Part shown: positions 46,179 to 53,555 of the stretch, piece after piece | Layout of the letters: the number at the start of each line of letters is the position of its first letter | How positions within the stretch are numbered: the first letter of the stretch is position 1 | Source: JBMYRH01 sp049602155 | GTDB taxonomy: Bacteria > Myxococcota_A > UBA9042 > PHBI01 > JBMYRH01 | Length of the DNA stretch: 64,000 nucleotides | Assembly: GCA_049602155.1 (NCBI GenBank) | Contig: JBMYRH010000013.1 | Location: forward strand, 1 to 64,000 | Direction of reading: 5' to 3' | Notes under the pieces: generated by a model | Seen by the model: only the letters and a program-made list of their open reading frames with translations | What the model was told of the DNA's origin: nothing | The model's database searches: none | Position numbers and translations under genes: made by a program

Positions 46179-46599
46179 GAGCGCCGATGCAGTCTTCCCT
46201 GTCTTGAACCTGCTGCCCTTACCGGTCTGGGCGGTCTGGATCGCGGCGCCTCGCAGTCGGGCCGCGCGTCACCTCGCCGAGGCGCTCTGGCCCTGGGGCC
46301 TCTTGGCCGTCGTCTACGCCCTCTGCGTGCTCCTCGCGAGCTTGGGGGAGGCGCCAGGGCCTGGGTCGTTCTTCAGCCTCGGCGGCGTCATGAGCATCTT
46401 TGACGCCCCCTGGGCGGCCACCGCCGGATGGGTTCACTTCCTGTGCTTCGACCTCTTCTGCGCCCGCTGGATGGTGAACGAGGCGCCTGAGGCGGGCTAC
46501 AGGCTCGCGCCAGTCCTGCTCTTGACCCTCTTCTATGGGCCCATCGGGCTCTTGGCCTTCCTGATGCTGAGGTCGCACCTGATGCCTGCGCGGGCCTAG
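46177..46599 (+). CDS. ABA4-like membrane protein (DUF4281)
   Basis: 140 residues, ATG 46177 with AGAGGAG 5-6 bases upstream. Four transmembrane helices. The family hallmark WVHFLCFDLFCARWM and the following APVLLLTLFYGPIGLLAFLM match the ABA4/DUF4281 family, which in plants is linked to neoxanthin synthesis and in bacteria is uncharacterised. The start codon overlaps, by 2 bp in the opposite direction, the proposed start of the giant FG-GAP gene. The stop codon overlaps that of the oxygenase gene (CTAG at 46596-46599). Confidence 0.85.
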   Translation: MSADAVFPVLNLLPLPVWAVWIAAPRSRAARHLAEALWPWGLLAVVYALCVLLASLGEAPGPGSFFSLGGVMSIFDAPWAATAGWVHFLCFDLFCARWMVNEAPEAGYRLAPVLLLTLFYGPIGLLAFLMLRSHLMPARA

Positions 46600-47642
46600 G
46601 CGAAGAGGCGCGTCTTGTTGGCCTGGTAGTCACACAAGATCACCTGCAGCACCTTCCGCGGGGTGCCGCCATTGATGCGGCCATGGACCACCTTGAAGTT
46701 GTCGCAGAAGAGGACATCGCCACGCTTCCAGGGGAGCAGGACGCCCTGGCTAAGGTGCGCCGCGATGATGGCGCGATAGTCGTCCTCGCTGAGCACGACG
46801 GGCGCGCCATCGGGCCCAACGACTGTGGGGCGGAACATGAAGTTCTCGTCGAAGTCCCCGAGCTCGATCCGCACCTCGGGGAAGAGCCGCTGCCCTTCCT
46901 CTGCCACGATCTGATGGTGGTACCCGGTCAGGTTCAGGCTCGGCACGCCGGTCGTGGGGTGAGCCAGCAGCGCCGGGGCCGTGAAGGGCGGAGGCAGGAA
47001 CTGATTTTCGTTTTTGTAGCGGATAAAGCGGGCCGTCTCAAAGCGCGCTTTGAGCGCTGGATCGAGGCCCTCCCACGCCGCCTCGGCGTCGCAGAACAGG
47101 GTCTCTCCGCCTTGGTCACTCGCCTTCTCACACAGGAACGCGATGACCCGCGGCACGTTGAAGAAGATGCCGAATTCGTGGTGCGGGAACTGGATGTTGT
47201 CTTCGTAGGCCAGCGTCGAGGCGTCCTCTTGAGTGAGGGTCCGCCCGGTCGACCAAGCCTCGATGCGCCCGAGGAGCCAGCTCAGGAACCACCCGATGAG
47301 CGGCAGCCTCAAGAAGAAGCGCGCCACCTTGGGCGGCATGGGCATCATCCAGATGTAGCGGGACGCGTCGTAGGCGCCGACGACCGCGCTCCGGAAGCTT
47401 GGGGGCGTCGCCTCAAAGCCGCGAAAGAGGACGGCGCCGTGGTCGGCCATCAGCGACTCTACCTGCCCGAGGTCCTCCCTCAGCAGGGCGGCGAGGAGCT
47501 GAGGAGAGCCCTCCGCGATGGGCTCGACGAGCCGCACGATGTCCGGGCCTCCTTGGTTGGAGTGCTCGTGCGCCTCGAGCGGCCTGATGCGCACCTTGCT
47601 CCAGGCGGTGTGAGCATCAGGTTGGGGGGTGGGGTGAGACAC
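46596..47642 (-). CDS. TauD/TfdA-family 2-oxoglutarate-dependent oxygenase
   Basis: 348 residues from GTG 47642, chosen because GGAG lies 7 bases upstream; a TTG at 47666 has no ribosome site. The jelly-roll core carries iron ligands HxE in NIQFPHHEFGIFFNVP (His154, Glu156) and the distal His320 in VLFCDNFKVVHGR, with Arg329 nearby for 2-oxoglutarate. HxE instead of HxD is usual in the SyrP/clavaminate-synthase-like branch that works in secondary metabolism. Cytoplasmic. No biosynthetic cluster is adjacent, so the substrate is open. Stop codon overlaps that of the ABA4-like gene. Confidence 0.88.
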   Translation of the reverse strand: MSHPTPQPDAHTAWSKVRIRPLEAHEHSNQGGPDIVRLVEPIAEGSPQLLAALLREDLGQVESLMADHGAVLFRGFEATPPSFRSAVVGAYDASRYIWMMPMPPKVARFFLRLPLIGWFLSWLLGRIEAWSTGRTLTQEDASTLAYEDNIQFPHHEFGIFFNVPRVIAFLCEKASDQGGETLFCDAEAAWEGLDPALKARFETARFIRYKNENQFLPPPFTAPALLAHPTTGVPSLNLTGYHHQIVAEEGQRLFPEVRIELGDFDENFMFRPTVVGPDGAPVVLSEDDYRAIIAAHLSQGVLLPWKRGDVLFCDNFKVVHGRINGGTPRKVLQVILCDYQANKTRLFA

Positions 47643-47702
47643 GTCGCGGCTCCGACTTGCTGGCAACGGCGAGGAGCATAACGTACGGAGGGGGAGGGTG
47701 CG

Positions 47703-48575
47703 CTAGCCTTTGTCTGGGTCACCGGCCTCGGGGACCCAGATGGCCTCGACCTGACAGGTGTCCCCCGTGAGGTCGAGGGCGACGTGGTGATGCAGGCGCT
47801 GGCCCTCCCGCCGGAGGATGCGCGGGACTTGCGCGGCGTTGATATAGGCGATGCCTTCGCGCTCGACATGCCAGATCCGCTGCGCACCACCGCGGGTCTT
47901 GTGGTGCATATGGCCGGCGACGACCGCGAGGACCTGGCGGCCGATCTCGCGGGCATGGGCGATGGCGACGGCGAGGTCCGGGTCGCCCCAGTCGCCTGCG
48001 CCTCGCTTAAAGTCACACCCCCAGATGTCCGTCGCGGTCGCGCCGAGCCCGCTGGGGCCATTGTGCGCGAGGAAGACGAGCCGCTCCCCCTGGGTGGCGT
48101 CCACGGCCTCGATGAGCCGCTCCGCGCTCTCCGCCATCGAGTGCACATCGAAGCGGTCGGCGAGGGTCGCTGGGAAGCTCAGGCCGCCACCCTGCGCATG
48201 GGGTCGCCCGATGACCAGGCTCACCCCACCCCCGAGCTCATGCGCGCTGTAGCCTCCGAGCGTGACAGGGCCAAGGGCGTCGTCGAGCCTTGCGATGCGC
48301 TCTCGATGTGGGCCCGGGCGGTTGAGAGGGCCGCCCTTCACCCCCGCGATGTCGCTCAGGAGCTGAGGGACCGTGGTCGCGTCGTGGTTGCCGGGCACCA
48401 TAAAGGCGGGTCGGGTGAGCCCCGCCAGGCGGGCTGCGACGTCGTAGGCTTGGCCGTGGCGCATCCCTGGCAGGTCACCCGTGATGAGCACCGCGGCGTA
48501 GTCCGAGGCGTTAAAGGTGGCCAAGTCCGCGTCGTTGAATGCCAGGTGAACATCACCAATCGCGGCGAGCTTCAT
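47703..48575 (-). CDS. Calcineurin-like metallophosphoesterase
   Basis: 290 residues with the complete metallophosphoesterase signature: LAAIGDVHLAF (Asp8, His10), VLITGDLPGM, MVPGNHDATT (Asn, His), LVFLAHNGPSGLG and VVAGHMHHKTRG. This binds a di-metal centre (Fe/Mn/Zn). No signal peptide, so it is cytoplasmic. The single-domain form, with a TIGR04168-like layout, is found in cyanobacteria and some proteobacteria next to unrelated genes; substrate unknown. Weak AAGGTGA upstream of the start. Separated by 63 bases from the upstream methyltransferase gene, likely a two-gene transcript. Confidence 0.9.
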   Translation of the reverse strand: MKLAAIGDVHLAFNDADLATFNASDYAAVLITGDLPGMRHGQAYDVAARLAGLTRPAFMVPGNHDATTVPQLLSDIAGVKGGPLNRPGPHRERIARLDDALGPVTLGGYSAHELGGGVSLVIGRPHAQGGGLSFPATLADRFDVHSMAESAERLIEAVDATQGERLVFLAHNGPSGLGATATDIWGCDFKRGAGDWGDPDLAVAIAHAREIGRQVLAVVAGHMHHKTRGGAQRIWHVEREGIAYINAAQVPRILRREGQRLHHHVALDLTGDTCQVEAIWVPEAGDPDKG

Positions 48576-48638
48576 CGGGTCACCTTCGCGGTGCCCAGGC
48601 GTCGTCCTGAGGGGGATGTCATGGACAGCCCGCGGCGA

Positions 48639-49445
48639 TCATTTGATCTTCGTGCCGGTGATGAAGATGTGACTGCAGAGCGTGGGGGCCAAGCGCAAGA
48701 GTCGATCCGCGCCGAGCTTCACAGCGGATGCGCTGCGGTGCAGACACTCAATGTTGACGCCCTCGAGCTTCTCGACCTTGAAGTCGTTGATCGCGAAGAG
48801 CTTTCGCATGTCAGCCATCGTCGGCTCGCGGACGTGTCCACGGAAGGGCTCGGACTCGTACCACTCCTCGAAGCGCGCCCATGTGCTGCGTCCAGTGACG
48901 GCGCGCACACGATGCTTGAGGTGGGCGGCGTTGGGGACGACGATCATCATCTTGGCGCCGACGCGGGTGACGCGCTTGATCTCCGCCATGAGCTCGCGCA
49001 CACCGCGGTACCAATGCTCCAGGCTGTCGATGGACAGGATCACATCGACGGAGTTGTCTTCGAAGGGGAGCGGGTGGTTGAGGAAGTCCAGGTTGTGGAC
49101 GTCCACGCCTGTCGCGCCGTGGACACGCTCCAAGAGCCCCTTGCAGTCGAAGTCTGCGTAGCCAAAGTCCCCGAAATCATCGACGATGCACGCGTCCATG
49201 CCCATCTTCTGGAGCAGCGGATCGAGCGCGTTGGTCCCGGAGCCGAGGTTCACGATGCGCGCGCCAGGCTTAAAGACTTGGCTCGCCTGGTACACATACT
49301 CCGGGTAACGGTTTCGTTCGTGATCTACGAAGTTCCTGAAATCGTTATTAAACGGCGTATACAGGGCCATGATCTCGTCTTCAAGTGCCATAGCGCGGCG
49401 CGTGAAGTCGGCGACCTCTGCGCGGGTGGGGATGGCGTTGGACAT
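48639..49445 (-). CDS. Class I SAM-dependent methyltransferase
   Basis: 268 residues from ATG 49445; an earlier in-frame start would add a sequence without features. SAM motif I is ARIVNLGSGTNALDPLL, motif II ACIVDDFGDFGY, and a later block NSVDVILSIDSLEHW with the Asp/Ser/Glu that follows strand 4 in Methyltransf_11-type enzymes. The C-terminal part (RAVTGRSTWARFEEWY, GHVREPTMADMRKLF) resembles methyltransferases of cell-surface sugar or natural product clusters. Substrate unknown. Cytoplasmic. Confidence 0.85.
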   Translation of the reverse strand: MSNAIPTRAEVADFTRRAMALEDEIMALYTPFNNDFRNFVDHERNRYPEYVYQASQVFKPGARIVNLGSGTNALDPLLQKMGMDACIVDDFGDFGYADFDCKGLLERVHGATGVDVHNLDFLNHPLPFEDNSVDVILSIDSLEHWYRGVRELMAEIKRVTRVGAKMMIVVPNAAHLKHRVRAVTGRSTWARFEEWYESEPFRGHVREPTMADMRKLFAINDFKVEKLEGVNIECLHRSASAVKLGADRLLRLAPTLCSHIFITGTKIK

Positions 49446-49664
49446 GTCGAAACCCTGTGTGACGGAGCCCGGATGCTTCGTAGAATTGCCGGCATGGGTC
49501 AAGGGAAAACGTCCCGCTGAGCCCCTGAGAACATCGCCTTTAGAGGGCCAGTTCACGGGTCGCTGGTGTTTTGACCAGAGCCCCCTCTTGATGTCGCGCT
49601 GCTCGACATCTCTGGCTCCCTAAGTGACACTTCGCAGCGAGGGTGCCTCGAGCGAGGAGAGGGC

Positions 49665-51008
49665 GTGAATTTCAGGTCATGCATGAGCGGTGTGCTCAGC
49701 GCGGTGCTTTTCGTCGCCTGCCAGGGGGGGCCTGCCGAGCCCGTGGCAGCGCCCGAGGTCGGGTGTTTAGCGCCCCCTTGTGACGCGCCATCTGACGCCC
49801 TTACTGAGCCCGAGGACGTGAGCGAAGACGCCGCGGAGGCGGGCCCTGTGGAGTCGCTTTTGGTGACGGAGGCCCGCACCTCGGGCTTGCTCAAGTACAT
49901 CGACGAGGGCGTGGAGCCCACCATCGAATCGGTAGACGGCGACACGACTGTCTATGTGTTCGATCCCGAGGACGGGCCGCGCTGCATGCGGGGGGCTGAG
50001 TTCCGCTTCTCAGTGCGAGACACAGGCTCGGAGAACTTGCTCATCTTCCTCCAGGGGGGAGGGACCTGTTGGTCAGACTTTTGCCTGACCGTCACGGCGG
50101 CGGCGGCTGGGGTGCCCTTGGTTGAGGCCCTTGATCCGGACAACCCGAGCAACCCGATGGCCGACTGGACGGTGCTCTATTTGCCCTACTGCGATGGCTC
50201 ATTTTTTACGGGCGACCGTGACTTTGATGAGGATGGTGATGGGGTGGGGGAGCGCTTACACCGGGGGCTTCACAATTTGTCCGGAGCGCTCCGGACCATC
50301 CGAGACCGCTTCCCGAACCCGTCGCGGGTGTTGTTGACCGGGAGCAGCGCGGGGGCCTTTGGGACGATCCCTGGATCGGTCTTGGTGCGCGCGGTGTACC
50401 CCGAGGCCACGCTCCAGATCTTTAATGACTCTGGGGTCGGCGTCGCGCGCCCTGGAGAGCCCGCGTTCGTGGAGAAGATCTTGGACGAGCAGGGGCTCGT
50501 CCCGCTCTTCCCTGAGACCTGCGAAGACTGCTGGGCTGATGGGCACATCACGCGGCTGGTTCACTGGATCTTTGAGAGAGACCCCGACATCCAGATGGCG
50601 GTCTTCAGCTCCATGCATGATTCGGTCATCGCGGGGACCTTCCTGAACATTGAGCCCGATCGCTTCAAGCATGCGATGCTCGCCGAGACGCAGGCGCTTC
50701 ATGATCGCTTTCCAGATCGCTATCGGCGCTTCATCGTTCAAGGGATCGCGCATACGACGCTCTTGGGGACCCCGATTGGGATCATCGGTGAGGACGTCGC
50801 GGATCTGGAGTTCTCGTCGGGGGCCCTCAGCAGCCTCGGTAAGATTGAGCTGGGTGGGCTCGACACGACGGTCATCGAGGGCATGAGCGCGGGGGATTGG
50901 CTTCGTGCGTTCGTAGAGGGCACGGATCAATGGACGGACCGGCTTGAGGCCGCCGCCCCCGAGGAGGCAGCAGAGCCCCCGATCGACGAGGAGATGGAGC
51001 GCGAATGA
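49665..51008 (+). CDS. Pectinacetylesterase-like (Notum/PAE family) lipoprotein
   Basis: 447 residues, GTG start with AGGAGAGGG upstream. Lipobox FVAC (Cys19), acidic linker, then an alpha/beta-hydrolase with the PAE family blocks LLIFLQGGGTCWS (oxyanion hole, Cys), VLYLPYCDGSFFTGD, and the nucleophile elbow LLTGSSAGAFGTIPG (Ser228). The catalytic His is probably in GIAHTTLLG. PAE relatives remove O-acetyl groups from plant pectin or acyl groups from proteins (Notum); in this bacterium the target is unknown. The stop overlaps the next start by ATGA, so the two genes are translationally coupled. Confidence 0.87.
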   Translation: MNFRSCMSGVLSAVLFVACQGGPAEPVAAPEVGCLAPPCDAPSDALTEPEDVSEDAAEAGPVESLLVTEARTSGLLKYIDEGVEPTIESVDGDTTVYVFDPEDGPRCMRGAEFRFSVRDTGSENLLIFLQGGGTCWSDFCLTVTAAAAGVPLVEALDPDNPSNPMADWTVLYLPYCDGSFFTGDRDFDEDGDGVGERLHRGLHNLSGALRTIRDRFPNPSRVLLTGSSAGAFGTIPGSVLVRAVYPEATLQIFNDSGVGVARPGEPAFVEKILDEQGLVPLFPETCEDCWADGHITRLVHWIFERDPDIQMAVFSSMHDSVIAGTFLNIEPDRFKHAMLAETQALHDRFPDRYRRFIVQGIAHTTLLGTPIGIIGEDVADLEFSSGALSSLGKIELGGLDTTVIEGMSAGDWLRAFVEGTDQWTDRLEAAAPEEAAEPPIDEEMERE

Positions 51009-51997
51009 CACACGACAACCGGTCACTCTTGGTCGCGCTCATGGCGCTCGCGTTCACGGCATGCGGTACCGCTGCCGATCCTGTGGACACAGCGGACACC
51101 TCTTCGGTGGCGAGCGACGCCGATCAGGTCCCAAGCACGGACAACCTCGACACCAGCGGTGACGAGGACGCGATAGGAGCATCGACGAAAGACAGCGAGG
51201 AGGCGACCGCCGCCGAGGATGTCGAGCTCGATCCTGAGGACAGCGAGGAGGCGATCGCCGAGGACACTGCGGCGGCCGAGGACATTGCCGTCGAGGACGC
51301 CCAGAGCGCTGAGGACATCGCCGCCGAGGATGTCGCACCTGCAGACACTGGGGCTGCGGATGCAGTGAGCGAGGGCACGGATACGGGGCCAGGGCAGTCG
51401 ACCGGCGATGCCGGCGGTGAGGACGATACAGCGACCGATGGCGACGCCGTGGAGGACGCCGAGGCTCCCTCGGATGTTGAGGCGGACGTTGAGGCGATTG
51501 AAGACACCGAGGCACCTGGAGAAGACATCACCCAGGAGGACATCGGTGGTTCGGGTCCGGCGTGTGACCCTGCGGGGACCTGGACGCTCGAGACGACGAC
51601 CGCCGCGTTGCCGGGGGAGGGCTGCGCCCCGAACGGAGAGCCTGCGCAGGGGCCCAACACTAAGACCTTCACCGTGACCCAGAACCCCGATGGGTCGCTG
51701 GTCGGCGTACTCCCCGAGGTGACCGAGCCTATCCCAGAGATCACTGTGACGCAGTTACCCGACGAGGACTGCCGCTTCGAGTTCGTCGTCGCCCTCTCCA
51801 TCTACTTCCCCTCGTTGGGGGGCGAGCCCCCGAGCACGGCCTACCTCACCTACACGTACACGGTCGCGCTGGCGGATGGTGGGGTGCACGGCTCAGGGAC
51901 CGTCTACACGGCGACCATCTTTGAGGACGGCGAAATCCAGCAAGAGTGCACCGAGGCGATCACCATCGGGGGGGGCTTCGTCCCGCTTGGTGGCTAG
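51005..51997 (+). CDS. Acidic-linker lipoprotein with C-terminal beta-sheet domain
   Basis: 330 residues. Lipobox FTAC (Cys20), followed by about 165 residues made almost entirely of Ala, Glu, Asp, Thr and Val in a repeating pattern (AEDVxx, AEDIAx), and a C-terminal beta domain of about 140 residues. That domain reads like a small calycin-type or lipocalin-like barrel (GTWTLETTTAALPGEGC, TFTVTQNPDGSLVGVLPEV, DCRFEFVVALSIYF, YTYTVALADGGVHGSGT). Four Cys could form two disulfides. Coupled by ATGA to the upstream esterase. Its stop codon overlaps that of the convergent selenoprotein gene (CTAG at 51994-51997). Function unknown. Confidence 0.75.
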   Translation: MTHDNRSLLVALMALAFTACGTAADPVDTADTSSVASDADQVPSTDNLDTSGDEDAIGASTKDSEEATAAEDVELDPEDSEEAIAEDTAAAEDIAVEDAQSAEDIAAEDVAPADTGAADAVSEGTDTGPGQSTGDAGGEDDTATDGDAVEDAEAPSDVEADVEAIEDTEAPGEDITQEDIGGSGPACDPAGTWTLETTTAALPGEGCAPNGEPAQGPNTKTFTVTQNPDGSLVGVLPEVTEPIPEITVTQLPDEDCRFEFVVALSIYFPSLGGEPPSTAYLTYTYTVALADGGVHGSGTVYTATIFEDGEIQQECTEAITIGGGFVPLGG

Positions 51998-52545
51998 CGC
52001 GTCTCCCCTGTCGCGCCCTTGACCACATTGAGGATGCGGGTGACCTCAGGGCGGTCGGCAGGCCCTCGGCCGACATGGTGGAGGCGAACGACGCCGTCGG
52101 GATCGATCAGCACGTCGCCACCCCTCTGAGTCACGTCGCGCCCCGGGGCCGCTGGGCGCATCCCGGCCATCATGGCGCGTACGTAGGCGCTGACGGTCTG
52201 CGGTCCCCAGATGTCCCAGAAGCGGGCATGGAGCATGTCATAGGCGCGGTAGAGCGCGCGGTCTTCGTCGACGAGCAGCGGCCACGTGAGCGCGGTCTCG
52301 TCGGCATAGGAGGTCGCCATGGGCCCTGCGTCGAAGGTGATGACGGCCACGTCGATATTCAGGGCCTCTAAGGCAGCGTGTTCACGTCGCAACTGCGACA
52401 GGTGCCGGCGGCAGGGGAGTCAGCCGAGGTGGCGATGAAAGACCAGCAGGAGCCAACGCCCTGCGTGGTCTGAGAGCGTATGCGTGCCGCCGTGGGTGTC
52501 GGTGAGGGTGAAGTCCACGGCCTGCGCGTTGAGGCGCCCCGTCAC
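51994..52545 (-). CDS. Selenoprotein: peroxiredoxin-like (AhpC/TSA) protein, Sec at residue 42
   Basis: 183 residues plus stop, read through an in-frame TGA at 52420-52422. From GTG 52545 it reads MTGRLNAQAVDFTLTDTHGG, then WLLLVFHRHLG-U-LPCRRHL, and on through LNIDVAVITFDAG, WPLLVDEDRALYRAYDM and GDVLIDPDGVVRLHHVG to the stop. This is a complete redoxin fold in which the TGA replaces the peroxidatic Cys of CxxC. A hairpin with an AGUU loop begins 20 bases after the TGA (separate entry). The start overlaps the upstream 74-residue gene by GTGA. A stop-based caller would see only 51994-52392 from a TTG. It is not the same subfamily as the protein at 32288-32830. Probably a thiol-dependent peroxidase in the cytoplasm, near the membrane. 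Confidence 0.9.
52386..52399 (-). promoter_or_regulatory. Candidate bacterial SECIS hairpin of the second selenoprotein
   Basis: On the minus strand GUCGC (52399-52395) pairs with GCGAC (52390-52386) around the loop AGUU; further out CAC pairs with GUG with a bulge of two bases. The apical loop begins 25 bases after the TGA and has G at position 2, within the range known for bacterial elements. Confidence 0.68.
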
Positions 52546-52766
52546 CGTTCGCCACCGGTGACGAGCGTTTGAGTCACCTTGGCGAAGAGGAGCAGCCAGG
52601 GCACCCCATGCATCAACAGGTCAAACCAGTCGAGCGGTTTGCTCAGGGTCCCTTCGGAGAGCATCTGGAGCTTCTCCACAATGTGGGGCGGATTAAACGG
52701 AGCGAGGCCCAAGGTCAGACAGACAATAATAAGCACTGGCCATGAGAGCTCGGAGAGCCACGTCAT
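52542..52766 (-). CDS. Small membrane protein coupled to the selenoprotein
   Basis: 74 residues; ATG 52766 with AGGAGG about 10 bases upstream. Two hydrophobic helices (WPVLIIVCLTLGLAPF and LLMHGVPWLLLFAKVT) flank a polar loop with HIVEKLQMLSEGTLSKPLDW. I recognise the pattern LAPFxPxHxVEKLxML...GTLxxPxDxFDLLMHG as a small conserved family that databases often call 'RND transporter' for no good reason. Its stop codon overlaps the start of the Sec-containing redoxin (GTGA), so both are translated together. It may anchor the redoxin at the inner membrane or pass electrons to it (inference). Confidence 0.85.
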   Translation of the reverse strand: MTWLSELSWPVLIIVCLTLGLAPFNPPHIVEKLQMLSEGTLSKPLDWFDLLMHGVPWLLLFAKVTQTLVTGGER

Positions 52767-52913
52767 CCTGTCTTCGCCTCCTGTAAGGGCCTTGTGTCCA
52801 AGGCAAGCCTAGCACGCAGAGGCGCGTGAAACTGGTCCGGGGCTATCCCCGACGACGTCCGATGGCTTACCTTGAGGGCTGTTCACCCTGCGAACCCTGC
52901 CAAGGATCAGCCC

Positions 52914-53471
52914 ATGCCCCGGAGCCTCTACGCCGTTGTAGGACTCGCGCTCATCGTCGCTGCGATGAGCGTGAGCGGCCTCTCGATCGCCAGTTTTTTT
53001 AGCGCGAGTGCGCTACTAATCGTCATCGGTGGAGGGTTGCTTTACACCTTCGCGCACCACGGCGCCCTGAACTTCTTCCACGCGATGGGGGTCGGGGACC
53101 CCGCAACCTCGGCGAGCGCGCTGAAGCAGCAGATGTGTGTGCTCCAGAGCGCACGAAACGCCTTCTGCGGGGCCGCGGTGGTCGGTTACCTCATCGGCCT
53201 CATCTCGATGCTCCACAGCATGGATGATCCCAGTCGGATCGGGCCGGCGATGGCCGTGACCCTGCTCACCGTCTTCTATGGACTCTTCGTGAGCGAGCTG
53301 GTGATCGCGCCCCGGGTTCCTGTGCTCGAAGGTCGTTGTCACGCCCTGTCGGGTGGTGAAGGGACTGGGGACACCTCGGGGGGTGGGGGCGCCCGCGGCG
53401 CGGCGACCCTCGTCGCTGTGGTCTTTAGCCAGTCTGCCGTGTTCGGTGCCCTCTTGGTGGCGATGATGTGA
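52914..53471 (+). CDS. MotA/TolQ-like membrane protein without a partner
   Basis: 185 residues from ATG 52914. Four hydrophobic segments. SASALLIVIGGGLLYTF resembles the start of MotA (the LLIVxGG block), and VVGYLIGLISMLHSMDDPSR followed by IGPAMAVTLLTVFYGLFVSE closely matches the conserved MotA/TolQ pore helices (GxLIGLxxML...DDPxxIGPAMAVxLLTxxYG). The usual large cytoplasmic loop is shortened. No motB, tolR or exbD lies nearby. It may be a divergent channel subunit. The last helix is preceded by a Gly-rich loop (GGEGTGDTSGGGGARGA). Confidence 0.7.
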   Translation: MPRSLYAVVGLALIVAAMSVSGLSIASFFSASALLIVIGGGLLYTFAHHGALNFFHAMGVGDPATSASALKQQMCVLQSARNAFCGAAVVGYLIGLISMLHSMDDPSRIGPAMAVTLLTVFYGLFVSELVIAPRVPVLEGRCHALSGGEGTGDTSGGGGARGAATLVAVVFSQSAVFGALLVAMM

Positions 53472-53555
53472 GGGGGAGCGTTCGGCGGAGGTCAGGCGTC
53501 CGCTTCGATGGGTTCGAAGTCGACGCCGCGCGAGTGAGCGGTTAAAACCCGCTCC

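Noticed and set aside
46177..46599. Light-harvesting or retinal-binding membrane protein
   Set aside because: The conserved block matches DUF4281/ABA4-like; there is no Schiff-base Lys or chromophore site.
47784..49520. 578-codon open frame on the plus strand
   Set aside because: Covers the complements of the phosphoesterase and methyltransferase genes, which have clear motifs; its own translation has none.
51994..52392. Separate 132-residue redoxin gene starting at TTG 52392
   Set aside because: Same reason: it begins after the U-x-x-C motif, and the upstream frame continues to the coupled GTG at 52545.
52542..52766. RND-type efflux transporter
   Set aside because: The protein has 74 residues and two helices; RND pumps have about 1000 residues and twelve helices.
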